Origin: Fusibacillus kribbianus
GTDB taxonomy: Bacteria > Bacillota > Clostridia > Lachnospirales > Lachnospiraceae
Reading direction: 5' to 3'
DNA: 37,727 nucleotides
Assembly (NCBI RefSeq): GCF_030053595.1
Contig: NZ_JASGBQ010000028.1
Location: 1-37,727 of the forward strand
Position 1 is the first letter of the stretch, and every line of letters starts with the position of its first letter. The position numbers were made by a program, and so were the translations under genes. The notes under the pieces are model-generated. The model had not been told where the DNA came from and made no database searches. It saw only the letters and a program-made list of their open reading frames with translations. Below are positions 1 through 6,723 of the stretch, piece after piece.

Positions 1-79
1 TGTTATTGACCTCTTAAAATAGCGTAATAATGATTAGCTTGCGTGTCTCTGGATTGTTCTGTATACTGTCATCAGTTTA
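1..79 (+). repeat. Left transposon end with inner repeats
   Basis: The tip TGTTATTGACCTC is at 1-13. Inner repeats TGTCTCTGGATTG (44-56) and TGTCATCAGTTTA (67-79) are 23 bases apart and resemble those of the right end in inverted orientation. They are likely transposase binding sites, by analogy with the multi-site ends of Mu and Tn7. Confidence 0.65.
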
Positions 80-92
80 CAGAAAGAAAAAA

Positions 93-133
93 GTCTCAGA
101 GCACCTTCCCTGGAAAGTCGTGTACTCTGAGAC
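93..133 (-). terminator. Outward-reading terminator at left transposon end
   Basis: GTCTCAGAG (93-101) and CTCTGAGAC (125-133) form a perfect 9-bp stem with a 23-base loop. On the minus strand the stem is followed directly by TTTTTTC, which is the form of an intrinsic terminator for transcripts leaving the element leftward. Confidence 0.5.
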
Positions 134-194
134 CTGGTCGCTAAAACCATGGTTATTATATCAGACTATACGTTAACCCTCAAGGGGAATTCAG

Positions 195-695
195 GTGTTT
201 TTTGTTGAGAGCAGTGTGACCAGCCATATATGTCCCAGATGTCAGGGGATTCTTGCCTACCGGGATTCACGCGTACGTATCCGAAGGAAAGAAGGCGGAC
301 GTAAGGAGCGTCTGATGATACGACGTTTCAGATGTAAAAACTGCCATTCCTATCATAATGAACTTCCGGATTGCCTCTCCCCGTATAAGCATTATGAAAC
401 TGAGGTTATATCAGGAGTTCTTGATGGAGTTGTCACTCCTGAAGATGCTGATTCCGAGGACTATCCGTCCATGCAGACCATGCAGCGCTGGCTCCTGTGG
501 TTGCAGGTCAATCTGACCAACATAGAAGGCTACCTTAGAAGTGCCGGCTACAGTATCTTCAGACTTGGGGAAGGAGTCCTCTTCTCCAAAGGTTCACTGC
601 TCGAAGCTATACGAAAAAAATATCAAAGCTGGCTGGAGATCATTCTCCGCCTGATCTATAACAGCGGGGGATTCCTGGTGCCGATCCCCTGGTAG
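195..695 (+). CDS. DUF6431-like zinc-ribbon transposon protein
   Basis: This 166-residue protein is the first gene of the transposon. Near its N-terminus it has a CPRC pair and, about 35 residues later, a CKNC pair, with a very basic stretch between them, so it looks like a zinc ribbon able to bind nucleic acid. The rest is mixed helical sequence without recognised catalytic residues. The content resembles the DUF6431 family, often seen beside DDE transposase and ExeA-type ATPase genes. The start is a GTG at 195, preceded by AAGGGGAA at suitable spacing. The next gene begins 73 bases downstream, so co-transcription is likely. A role in target choice or end binding is inferred from position only. 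Confidence 0.7.
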   Translation: MFFVESSVTSHICPRCQGILAYRDSRVRIRRKEGGRKERLMIRRFRCKNCHSYHNELPDCLSPYKHYETEVISGVLDGVVTPEDADSEDYPSMQTMQRWLLWLQVNLTNIEGYLRSAGYSIFRLGEGVLFSKGSLLEAIRKKYQSWLEIILRLIYNSGGFLVPIPW

Positions 696-768
696 CACTG
701 TGCACCTACTTTGGTTCGTCTGTCACCGGCTGCTTCTGTATAGTGGTCTCAAAGGAGGTCGCTATACT

Positions 769-2187
769 ATGAATACAAGCAAAAATCTTATGAAACAACA
801 GTGGCAGGAACAGGAAGCACTCAAACGCTTTCAGCTTATATCTCCCCTTCTCAGGGAAGATATGGATGACGCAAAACGTCTGCAGCTGCGCAGGCAGATT
901 GCACAGGAGAATAACATCTCCGTCCGCTCTCTTTATCGTTACGAGAAAGCATATGCAGAAAGCCAGTTCTCTGGACTCAAACCGGCAGACCGGCAAAAAC
1001 ACAGATCCCAGAGACTTCCGGACAATTTCGATTTTCTTCTGGAACAGGCAATCCAGCTCAGGAAAGAGGTCCCGGAACGGTCTGTTGCACAGATCATCTT
1101 CATTCTGGAAGCAGAAGGCTTTGTAGCACCGGGGGTATTAAAACGCCCAACCCTGGAAAGACATCTTTATAAAGCAGGGTTTGGCCGTGAACATATGCAG
1201 ATGTACAGAGAAGCCCGTGAGAGTTCATCGAAACGCTTCTGCAAACCACACCGCATGATGCTGATCCAGGGAGATATCAAGTATGGTCCCAAACTTCCTA
1301 TTGGAAAAAACGGTGCCAAAGTACAGACCTATCTGTCCTCGGCTATTGATGACCATTCCAGACGGCTGCTATTCTCCCGGTTCTATGATAATCAGGAAGA
1401 AGCGATCATCGAGGATACCTTTCACCAGGCGATCCTGCGTCACGGAACTTTTGATGCCTGTTACTTTGATAACGGATCACAGTATATCGCAAAGCAAATC
1501 CGTTTTTCCCTTTCCAAACTCGGCATCCGTGTCATTCATGCAAAGCCGAGAAGCGGAAAAAGCAAAGGCAAGATCGAAAAGTTCCACCAGGTCGTGGATG
1601 ATTTTATCCGCGAATCGAAGCTGAAGGGTATCAAAAGCCTGGATGAATTAAACCGTCTCTGGGAGATCTTCGCAGACGAGTATTATCACAAGAAATCTCA
1701 TGAAGGGATCAGTGAGTACTATGAAAGCCTTGGAGCTGCGGTCCCGGAAGAAGGGATCACACCTCTTCAGGAATGGAACCGCGACAGCCGCCCGCTCACT
1801 TTCCTGGATGTTTCAGTCGTAGCGGAAGCTTTCCTTCATCACGAAGAACGCAAAGTTGACAAAGGCGGATGTATCAGTTTCCGCGGAATAAAATACGAGA
1901 CAAAACCATCACTGATTGGGCATAAAGTTGAAATTTCTTATGACCCTGCCGCGCCTGAAACGATCACGGTTTCTTATCCAGGCTATGAACGTTTTACAGC
2001 ACAGCCTATAAAAATCAGCTCATACTGTGACAAACGTCCCGTATTACCGGCATCCATGCAGGAACAGAAACCGAGCACATCCCGTTTTCTTGATGCTTTA
2101 GAAAACCGCCATGCACAGACACAGCGTCAGATGGCTGACGCGATTTCATTTGCATCCTATCGGAAGGAGGCGAATGACAATGTATGA
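769..2187 (+). CDS. DDE-type (rve/Mu-like) transposase
   Basis: This 472-residue enzyme should catalyse strand cutting and joining at the transposon tips. The N-terminal third is a helix-turn-helix region (around RQIAQENNISVRSLYRYEK) that should bind the end repeats. The retroviral-integrase core follows with its three acidic residues visible: D in LIQGDIKYG, D in CYFDNGSQY and E in KGKIEKFHQ. The C-terminal beta-rich part (around GCISFRGIKYETKPSL) resembles the Mu transposase C-terminal domain. The ATG at 769 is chosen because AAAGGAGGT lies nine bases upstream; longer upstream starts lack a site. It overlaps the ATPase gene by 8 bases, so the two are translationally coupled, as expected for a transposase and its ATP-dependent partner. 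Confidence 0.92.
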   Translation: MNTSKNLMKQQWQEQEALKRFQLISPLLREDMDDAKRLQLRRQIAQENNISVRSLYRYEKAYAESQFSGLKPADRQKHRSQRLPDNFDFLLEQAIQLRKEVPERSVAQIIFILEAEGFVAPGVLKRPTLERHLYKAGFGREHMQMYREARESSSKRFCKPHRMMLIQGDIKYGPKLPIGKNGAKVQTYLSSAIDDHSRRLLFSRFYDNQEEAIIEDTFHQAILRHGTFDACYFDNGSQYIAKQIRFSLSKLGIRVIHAKPRSGKSKGKIEKFHQVVDDFIRESKLKGIKSLDELNRLWEIFADEYYHKKSHEGISEYYESLGAAVPEEGITPLQEWNRDSRPLTFLDVSVVAEAFLHHEERKVDKGGCISFRGIKYETKPSLIGHKVEISYDPAAPETITVSYPGYERFTAQPIKISSYCDKRPVLPASMQEQKPSTSRFLDALENRHAQTQRQMADAISFASYRKEANDNV

Positions 2188-2998
2188 GGCATTCTTCGGT
2201 ATGGAACACACACCCTTTGTCCGTGATGTTCCGCCTGAAAAGCTGTATGAATCATCTGCTTTTCGCGAGACATTAGGGCGTTTATCCTATGTGGCAGACC
2301 GCCAGATGTTTGCGGTTGTAACCGCTGATTCCGGATGTGGGAAATCAACGCTGATCCGCCGGTTTTACTCAGAGCTTCCTAAAGAGGATTACATCGTTCT
2401 TTATCTTTCAGACTCAAAGCTGACTCCAAGATGGTTTTATAAGGGGCTGCTGGATCAGCTCGGTCTGGAATCAAGGTTTTATCGGGGAGATTCCAAACGC
2501 CAGCTACAGCAGGAAATTGAAATCATCCGTGGAGTACAGCACAAGAAAGTTGTCTGTATCCTTGATGAAGCTCATCTATTGGAAAAAGAAACGCTGGAAG
2601 AATTCCGATTTCTTTTGAATTACAAATTTGATTCTGTCAGTCCCATGGCAGTAGTCCTTGTCGGGCAGACAGAACTTTGGGAAAACAAACTGAAGTTACA
2701 GCGTTACGCTGCTATTCGCCAGAGAATCGATATGTATTGTACGCTTCCACATCTGGACAGATCGGAAACAGAACAGTACATCGGAAGTCATATGGCGTAT
2801 TCTGGATGTTCTCAGGAGGTTTTTACTGAAAAAGCAGTGGATGAGATCCACAAGGCATCTGCCGGAATTCCCCGTATGATCAACCGGATCTGCGAAAAGG
2901 CACTGATGTATGCCTTCCAACAGCAGAGACGTCTGGTCGATGACTATATGATCAAGTTTGTAGTAGAGCATGAAATGCTCACGGTCACAACTAAGTAA
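2180..2998 (+). CDS. ExeA/TnsC-family AAA ATPase, transposition partner
   Basis: This 272-residue AAA ATPase is the likely regulator or target-selector partner of the DDE transposase, comparable to MuB or TnsC. The N-terminus (MYEAFFGMEHTPF) has the form seen in ExeA-like proteins. Walker A is TADSGCGKST and Walker B is VVCILDEAH; a sensor-like VLVGQTEL and the C-terminal SAGIPRMINRICEKAL segment follow, all in the expected order. The ATG at 2180 gives nine bases after AGGAGG and matches family starts; the ATG at 2174 is only three bases from the site. A GC-rich hairpin follows the stop. ExeA-type ATPases also serve in secretion systems, but the neighbours here point to transposition. Confidence 0.9.
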   Translation: MYEAFFGMEHTPFVRDVPPEKLYESSAFRETLGRLSYVADRQMFAVVTADSGCGKSTLIRRFYSELPKEDYIVLYLSDSKLTPRWFYKGLLDQLGLESRFYRGDSKRQLQQEIEIIRGVQHKKVVCILDEAHLLEKETLEEFRFLLNYKFDSVSPMAVVLVGQTELWENKLKLQRYAAIRQRIDMYCTLPHLDRSETEQYIGSHMAYSGCSQEVFTEKAVDEIHKASAGIPRMINRICEKALMYAFQQQRRLVDDYMIKFVVEHEMLTVTTK

Positions 2999-3004
2999 AA
3001 GTCA

Positions 3005-3024
3005 GCCGCCCGTTTTCGGGCGGC
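3005..3024 (+). terminator. GC hairpin after the ATPase gene
   Basis: GCCGCCCG (3005-3012) pairs with CGGGCGGC (3017-3024) around TTTT, seven bases after the ATPase stop codon. No T-tract follows, so termination strength is uncertain. Confidence 0.45.
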
Positions 3025-3033
3025 GAATCCACC

Positions 3034-3112
3034 ATTATCTATGACAGGCAGTTAAGCAATCTGATGACAATTCGTGTGAGCAGTCTGGTGACAGCTCATG
3101 AAATCATTAACA
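3034..3112 (-). repeat. Right transposon end with inner repeats
   Basis: Read on the minus strand from 3112, the tip TGTTAATGATTTC is followed by TGTCACCAGACTG (3093-3081), TGTCATCAGATTG (3069-3057) and TGTCATAGATAAT (3046-3034), spaced 24 and 23 bases. The second and third start 44 and 67 bases from the tip, exactly as at the left end. Confidence 0.7.
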
Positions 3113-4013
3113 CTAGGCCATTCCACCATAAGACAACAGCAGAGGAAATAAAAGATATACCAGACACATAATCACTTGTATCCGGATTCGTATAAGAATC
3201 CATTTTATTATTAAAATCATTATGAGCCTGAGCTTCTTCAGATTCATAAGATGCAAGACCAGATTCGAGAGAATTATTAGCATTATTACCAGCAGTGTTA
3301 TCATAACCATTAATAACTTCTTCGTGCTGCTCTGAATCCTGCATTGATAAAGGATCATACATACCCCAATGAGCTTTAGCCTCACCAGATGTTAAAGCAA
3401 AATAATCATTCGTAAAATACATTCGATAAGCAGGTGACATTAATTGACTTGTGGAAGTATAAGAAACTTCACCAGATATAACAACACGGAAAGGCAAGAT
3501 TAAACCTTGAGCAATACCCGCATTGTCAACCATATATTTATCATTAAGAATTATATAACCAGTATAACCACTATTAGTAACTTGAAAAGGTCGAATTTCA
3601 ACATTATCAGAACCATCATAAAAAATATTAACACTAGTTATAGCACCAGCATTTTCCCATGTACCATTATCATACTTTTTTAAAGACGGAGTAAATAACC
3701 AACGAAAATTAAAAGTTCCTGAATAAGTAGCACCACCATAAAAACCAGCAACAACAGCAGTAATTGGAAATTCAGCAGAAAAAGTCAAAGTACCACCAGT
3801 ATATTCAGTATTAGATCCTACGATCTGATAAAATATATTCTGATTAGATGAAACAATAGATCCACCAGAAGTAGAGGAAGAATATAATGCAACGGCAGTA
3901 TTATCATAAGTAACACTGAAATCAACAAGATCATCAGGTACAGCAAAAACATAAACACAATTAACAAAAAAGAGGTAGGTAATAGAAAAAAGAATAATTA
4001 TAACTCTTTTCAT
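3096..4013 (-). CDS. AT-rich secreted protein gene interrupted by the transposon
   Basis: I do not recognise this 305-residue product with certainty. It begins with a clear signal peptide (MKRVIIILFSITYLFFVNCVYVFA), continues with Ser/Thr/Tyr/Gly-rich beta-like sequence without catalytic motifs, then an Asn/Glu/Ala-rich region (about 240-275), and ends in what looks like the start of a membrane segment (GISFISSAVVLWWNGL). The final codons (VLMIS and stop) are read from the transposon tip, because the element boundary is at 3112/3113. The native gene therefore continued further and is now truncated. Signal peptide, beta-rich body and C-terminal anchor are the layout of filamentous-phage adsorption (pIII-like) proteins or of anchored surface proteins; this is inference. 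The gene is much richer in A+T than its neighbours. The ribosome site is GGAGGTGGGTT before the ATG. Confidence 0.6.
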   Translation of the reverse strand: MKRVIIILFSITYLFFVNCVYVFAVPDDLVDFSVTYDNTAVALYSSSTSGGSIVSSNQNIFYQIVGSNTEYTGGTLTFSAEFPITAVVAGFYGGATYSGTFNFRWLFTPSLKKYDNGTWENAGAITSVNIFYDGSDNVEIRPFQVTNSGYTGYIILNDKYMVDNAGIAQGLILPFRVVISGEVSYTSTSQLMSPAYRMYFTNDYFALTSGEAKAHWGMYDPLSMQDSEQHEEVINGYDNTAGNNANNSLESGLASYESEEAQAHNDFNNKMDSYTNPDTSDYVSGISFISSAVVLWWNGLVLMIS

Positions 4014-4025
4014 AACCCACCTCCA

Positions 4026-4059
4026 ATTTATTCGTTAAAGTTGAGTTTAGCGAATAAAT
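4026..4059. repeat. 14-bp inverted repeat with 6-bp centre
   Basis: ATTTATTCGTTAAA (4026-4039) and TTTAGCGAATAAAT (4046-4059) are inverted copies with one mismatch around GTTGAG. It lies just upstream of the secreted-protein gene and overlaps the end of the tiny ORF. It could be an operator or an RNA hairpin. Arms around a 6-bp centre also recall recombinase sites, but the bases do not match a dif consensus. Confidence 0.45.
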
Positions 4060-4090
4060 AGAGATGATCAGGAATACTATTCCAAACCAT
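4028..4090 (-). CDS. Candidate 20-residue ORF upstream of the secreted-protein gene
   Basis: The predicted product is MVWNSIPDHLYLFAKLNFNE. Its ATG (4090-4088) follows GGAGG by five bases, it abuts the stop of another tiny ORF, and its own stop lies 14 bases before the next gene. It matches nothing I know. It could be a real phage-like small protein, a truncated gene start, or chance. Confidence 0.25.
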   Translation of the reverse strand: MVWNSIPDHLYLFAKLNFNE

Positions 4091-4189
4091 TCATACCTCC
4101 ACGTTATATCGGCCGTTCTGCATTTTCCGGTGTTGCGGTGAAATCACTCCTGTGATAAAATAAGTAACGTCAAAGAAAATAATACTCAT
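4091..4189 (-). CDS. Candidate 32-residue hydrophobic ORF
   Basis: It starts MSIIFFDVTYFITGVI, a possible membrane helix, and ends in a polar tail. The TGA stop directly precedes the ATG of the 20-residue ORF. No strong ribosome site precedes its ATG, and it runs divergently from the TtcA-family gene at 4213. It may be a remnant of the same foreign DNA as the secreted-protein gene, or chance. Confidence 0.2.
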   Translation of the reverse strand: MSIIFFDVTYFITGVISPQHRKMQNGRYNVEV

Positions 4190-4212
4190 AACAATCAGAG
4201 GAATGAACTTCT

Positions 4213-4944
4213 ATGAATCTGCAAAAGCTGTTAAGCTACACAAGGCGCGCTGTCGATGATTACGGGATGATTGAATCGGGTGATAAAATTGCTGTGGGGA
4301 TTTCCGGCGGAAAAGACAGCCTTGCATTATTATATGCTTTGAATGGACTAAAGCGTTTCTATCCGAATCCTTTCACCATTGAGGCCATTACTGTATCGGT
4401 ATTCAAGGAAATGGACCTCACTCCGATTAAAGCCCTCTGTGAGGAGCTGAACGTGCCCTACACGGTGATTTCTACCGAAATCGGTGAAATTGTATTCAAA
4501 GAACGAAAAGAAGAAAATCCCTGCTCACTCTGTGCTAAAATGCGGAAAGGCGCTTTCAACGAACAGGCCAAGGCACTAGGCTGCAATAAGGTGGCATATG
4601 CCCATCATAAGGATGATATTGTGGAGACCATGCTGATGTCTCTGATCTATGAGGGGAGATTTCACTCTTTTTCTCCTTACACCTATCTGGACCGCATGGA
4701 TCTAACCGTCATCCGTCCCCTTATGTATGTGCCTGAGGCGGACATCATCGGTTTTAAAAACCAGTATCATCTTCCGGTCTGCAAAAATCCCTGCCCGGCA
4801 GACGGACATACCAGACGGGAATATGTAAAAAATGTCGTCAGAACTCTCACCACGGAAAATCCGGGAGCCAAAGAACGGATGTTTACAGCCATTGTCAACG
4901 GAAAGATTCCCGGTTGGCCGGAAAAAACTCCTGGAAACAGATAA
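4213..4944 (+). CDS. TtcA-family tRNA thiolation enzyme
   Basis: This 243-residue PP-loop ATPase is of the tRNA 2-thiocytidine (TtcA/TtuA) family, which adenylates a tRNA base and replaces oxygen with sulfur, usually using an iron-sulfur cluster. The PP-loop is GISGGKDS (about residues 29-36). The cluster cysteines are visible as PCSLC (about 96-100) with a third in the NPCPADGH segment, and AYAHHKDDIVETML is the conserved HxxDD region. Length is normal for the clostridial form. The ATG follows GAGGAATGAACTTCT, a modest ribosome site. A recombinase gene follows 60 bases later on the same strand. The family assignment is firm; the exact base modified cannot be read from sequence. Confidence 0.85.
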   Translation: MNLQKLLSYTRRAVDDYGMIESGDKIAVGISGGKDSLALLYALNGLKRFYPNPFTIEAITVSVFKEMDLTPIKALCEELNVPYTVISTEIGEIVFKERKEENPCSLCAKMRKGAFNEQAKALGCNKVAYAHHKDDIVETMLMSLIYEGRFHSFSPYTYLDRMDLTVIRPLMYVPEADIIGFKNQYHLPVCKNPCPADGHTRREYVKNVVRTLTTENPGAKERMFTAIVNGKIPGWPEKTPGNR

Positions 4945-5004
4945 GCCTTTTTGAACAGCTGCGGACTGTTTGCCGGCTTTTTAAGGAAATGAGGCATATT
5001 TATC

Positions 5005-6060
5005 ATGGAACAAAAGCCATATTTTGAACAGGTGGATATTCAGAACACAAAAAAGCTTCGGGAAATGCTTACTGCTCTTCCGCCCTTTTGTGTGACATTT
5101 TTCCGCGGAATCGAACAAACGACCTCCTCCAGGACAAGGATCGCCTATGCCTATGATCTGAAGGTGTTTTTTGAGTTCCTGTTGAAAGAAAACCCTGCTT
5201 TAAAAGGAAAAGAGATGCGGGACATCACCCTTTCCGATCTGGATATGGTGAAAGCGTTCGATCTGGAAGAGTATATGGAATATTTAAAATATTATTCCAG
5301 TGATGAGAATACCGAACATATCAACAAAGAGCGGGGAATCACACGAAAGCTCTCTTCCCTGAAAACCTTTTACAATTATTTTTATAAAAAAGAACTGCTG
5401 AAAAACAACCCTGCTGCCCTGATCTCACTTCCCAAGCTTCATTCCAAGGATATTATCAGGTTGGATATCGATGAGGTGGCAAGCCTTCTCGACAATGTGG
5501 AAAATGGCGAAGGATTGACAGAACGCCAGAAAGCCTTTCATGAAAAGACGAAAATCCGAGATGTGGCAATTCTCACACTTCTGTTGGGAACCGGGATTCG
5601 TGTTTCGGAATGTGTAGGACTTGACCTGAATGATGTGGATTTTAAAAATGACGGGATTCGTATCCACAGAAAAGGCGGAAAGGAAGTCGTCGTCTATTTC
5701 GGCGAGGAGGTCCGCGATGCGCTGTTGGACTACCTGGAGGAAAGGAAACGCATCATACCCGTAAGCGGCCATGAACAGGCCTTTTTCCTCTCTCTCCAAT
5801 CAAGACGGATCAGTGTGAAAAGCGTGGAAAATCTGGTAAAAAAATATGCGAAGCTGGTGACTCCTCTAAAAAAGATCACACCACATAAGCTTCGCAGCAC
5901 ATACGGCACGAATTTATACCGGGAGACCGGCGATATTTATCTGGTGGCCGATGTCCTGGGACACTCCGACGTCAACACCACCAGAAAGCATTACGCCGCC
6001 CTAGAGGATGAGCGGCGCCGAAGCGCCAGAAACGCAGTACGGCTGAGGGAGAAGCCATGA
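5005..6060 (+). CDS. XerS/XerC-like tyrosine recombinase
   Basis: At 351 residues this tyrosine recombinase is the size of XerS, the single recombinase some Firmicutes use to resolve chromosome dimers, and longer than typical XerC or XerD (about 300). The N-terminal SAM-like core-binding domain spans about 1-140. Catalytic residues are visible: R in GTGIRVSE, H and R in PHKLRSTYG, H in LGHSDVNTT and the Tyr in RKHYAALE. A position beside lexA with no phage genes favours a housekeeping role. GAGG lies about ten bases before the ATG. The stop codon lies in the loop of its own terminator. XerC-type function is the alternative. Confidence 0.8.
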   Translation: MEQKPYFEQVDIQNTKKLREMLTALPPFCVTFFRGIEQTTSSRTRIAYAYDLKVFFEFLLKENPALKGKEMRDITLSDLDMVKAFDLEEYMEYLKYYSSDENTEHINKERGITRKLSSLKTFYNYFYKKELLKNNPAALISLPKLHSKDIIRLDIDEVASLLDNVENGEGLTERQKAFHEKTKIRDVAILTLLLGTGIRVSECVGLDLNDVDFKNDGIRIHRKGGKEVVVYFGEEVRDALLDYLEERKRIIPVSGHEQAFFLSLQSRRISVKSVENLVKKYAKLVTPLKKITPHKLRSTYGTNLYRETGDIYLVADVLGHSDVNTTRKHYAALEDERRRSARNAVRLREKP

Positions 6061-6075
6061 GGCTTCTCCCCTTTT
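6047..6075 (+). terminator. Terminator with the recombinase stop codon in its loop
   Basis: GGGAGAAGCC (6047-6056) and GGCTTCTCCC (6061-6070) form a perfect 10-bp stem around ATGA, followed by CTTTT. The TGA stop of the recombinase gene is part of the 4-base loop. Confidence 0.85.
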
Positions 6076-6080
6076 ATGTT

Positions 6081-6239
6081 TCAGTATTCAATATAATCGA
6101 GAAGCTCCTCCTTATCCCGTACCAAGATAATCCGTGCGTCAGGCCTCAGCATTTGCAGCAGTGATTTCATCTGATTTTCTTCAATTGCCACACATCCCAG
6201 AGTATAGGATGCTTTTCCATGGCAATGCAGGAAATATGT
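6081..6239 (-). pseudogene. Remnant of an L,D-transpeptidase (YkuD domain)
   Basis: The minus strand encodes a C-terminal fragment containing CHGKASYTLGCVAIEENQ and ending RDKEELLDYIEY. The HG, S and GC(V/I)A pattern is that of the YkuD domain active site, the cysteine being the nucleophile in peptidoglycan 3-3 cross-linking. An in-frame TAA (6242-6240) stands immediately upstream and no start codon is present, so about 50 codons remain of a gene that normally has over 150. It lies between the recombinase terminator and the LysM gene, and I see no remaining 5' part. Confidence 0.65.
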
Positions 6240-6308
6240 TTATCGTTCAATATGTCAATTCAGTTTATTGCTTAAAAAGCAGAATATAGAAAATCACAGA
6301 GCCAAAAA

Positions 6309-6336
6309 CAGCAGCGAAAGTCCTCTTCCACTGCTG
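6309..6336 (-). terminator. Probable terminator of the LysM gene
   Basis: On the minus strand CAGCAG pairs with CTGCTG around a 16-base spacer and is followed by TTTTTGG, 12 bases after the LysM gene stop codon. Confidence 0.5.
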
Positions 6337-6347
6337 CTCGTGTCTTC

Positions 6348-6671
6348 TCATTTGTACTGATCAGAATAATATATGACAGTCAGATAATTCCCTGCATGGA
6401 TTTCATCACTGTTCAGATGATTGATCTGTTTCAGTTCCTTCACATAGGCATTCATCTGATCAGAATCATGGCAATACTCCCCGGCAATCTTCCAAAGAGT
6501 GTCTCCTTTGTTGATTTGGATAGAAGTATAATACTTATAAAGAGGAGCTGCATCCTTGTCATTTTTGGCACTGACAATAGCTCCGAAAAAAATCATGGAA
6601 AATAAAAATATAACACCGAGAAAAATCAGGCATTTTATTTTGATACGGGAAGCTTTTGCTCTTTTCTGCAT
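6348..6671 (-). CDS. LysM membrane protein, YneA-like SOS cell-division inhibitor
   Basis: This 107-residue protein has a basic N-terminus, one membrane segment (about 14-34, CLIFLGVIFLFSMIFFGAIV) and a C-terminal LysM domain (about 48-103, IQINKGDTLWKIAGEYC) facing the outside. That layout and its position divergent from lexA match YneA of Bacillus subtilis, which delays division during the SOS response. The promoter TTGACA-N17-TAAGAT (6791-6763) has its -35 box inside a LexA-like site, and two more sites lie just after the start of transcription. The ATG follows GGAGG by ten bases. Identity as YneA rests on layout and location; the LysM call alone is secure. Confidence 0.75.
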   Translation of the reverse strand: MQKRAKASRIKIKCLIFLGVIFLFSMIFFGAIVSAKNDKDAAPLYKYYTSIQINKGDTLWKIAGEYCHDSDQMNAYVKELKQINHLNSDEIHAGNYLTVIYYSDQYK

Positions 6672-6723
6672 ACGGATCCATCCTCCGATCTGTTTCCTAT
6701 TGTTCTGTTAAATAAGGAACCCC

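Larger units (their letters stand above)
1..3112 (+). mobile_element. Three-gene Mu/Tn7-like transposon (DUF6431, DDE transposase, ExeA-type ATPase)
   Basis: The left tip (1-13, TGTTATTGACCTC) and the reverse complement of the right tip (3100-3112, TGTTAATGATTTC) match at 10 of 13 positions, giving 5'-TGT...ACA-3' ends. Measured inward from the tips, TGTC-type repeats start at base 44 and base 67 on both sides, and the right end has one more at base 20. The three genes inside all read rightward. A DDE transposase next to a P-loop ATPase is the TnsB/TnsC or MuA/MuB arrangement. CTAGG (3113-3117) would be the right copy of a 5-bp target duplication; the left flank lies outside the window. The boundaries are inferred from sequence symmetry only. 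Confidence 0.8.

Noticed and set aside
4026-4059. dif-like recombination site
   Set aside because: The geometry of arms around a 6-bp centre is suggestive, but the arm sequences do not match known dif consensus sites. I keep it only as an inverted repeat.
4945-5004. Terminator between the TtcA-family gene and the recombinase gene
   Set aside because: Only short stems of five bases (AAGCC/GGCTT and AACAG/CTGTT) are visible; the T-run after them is suggestive but too weak for a call.
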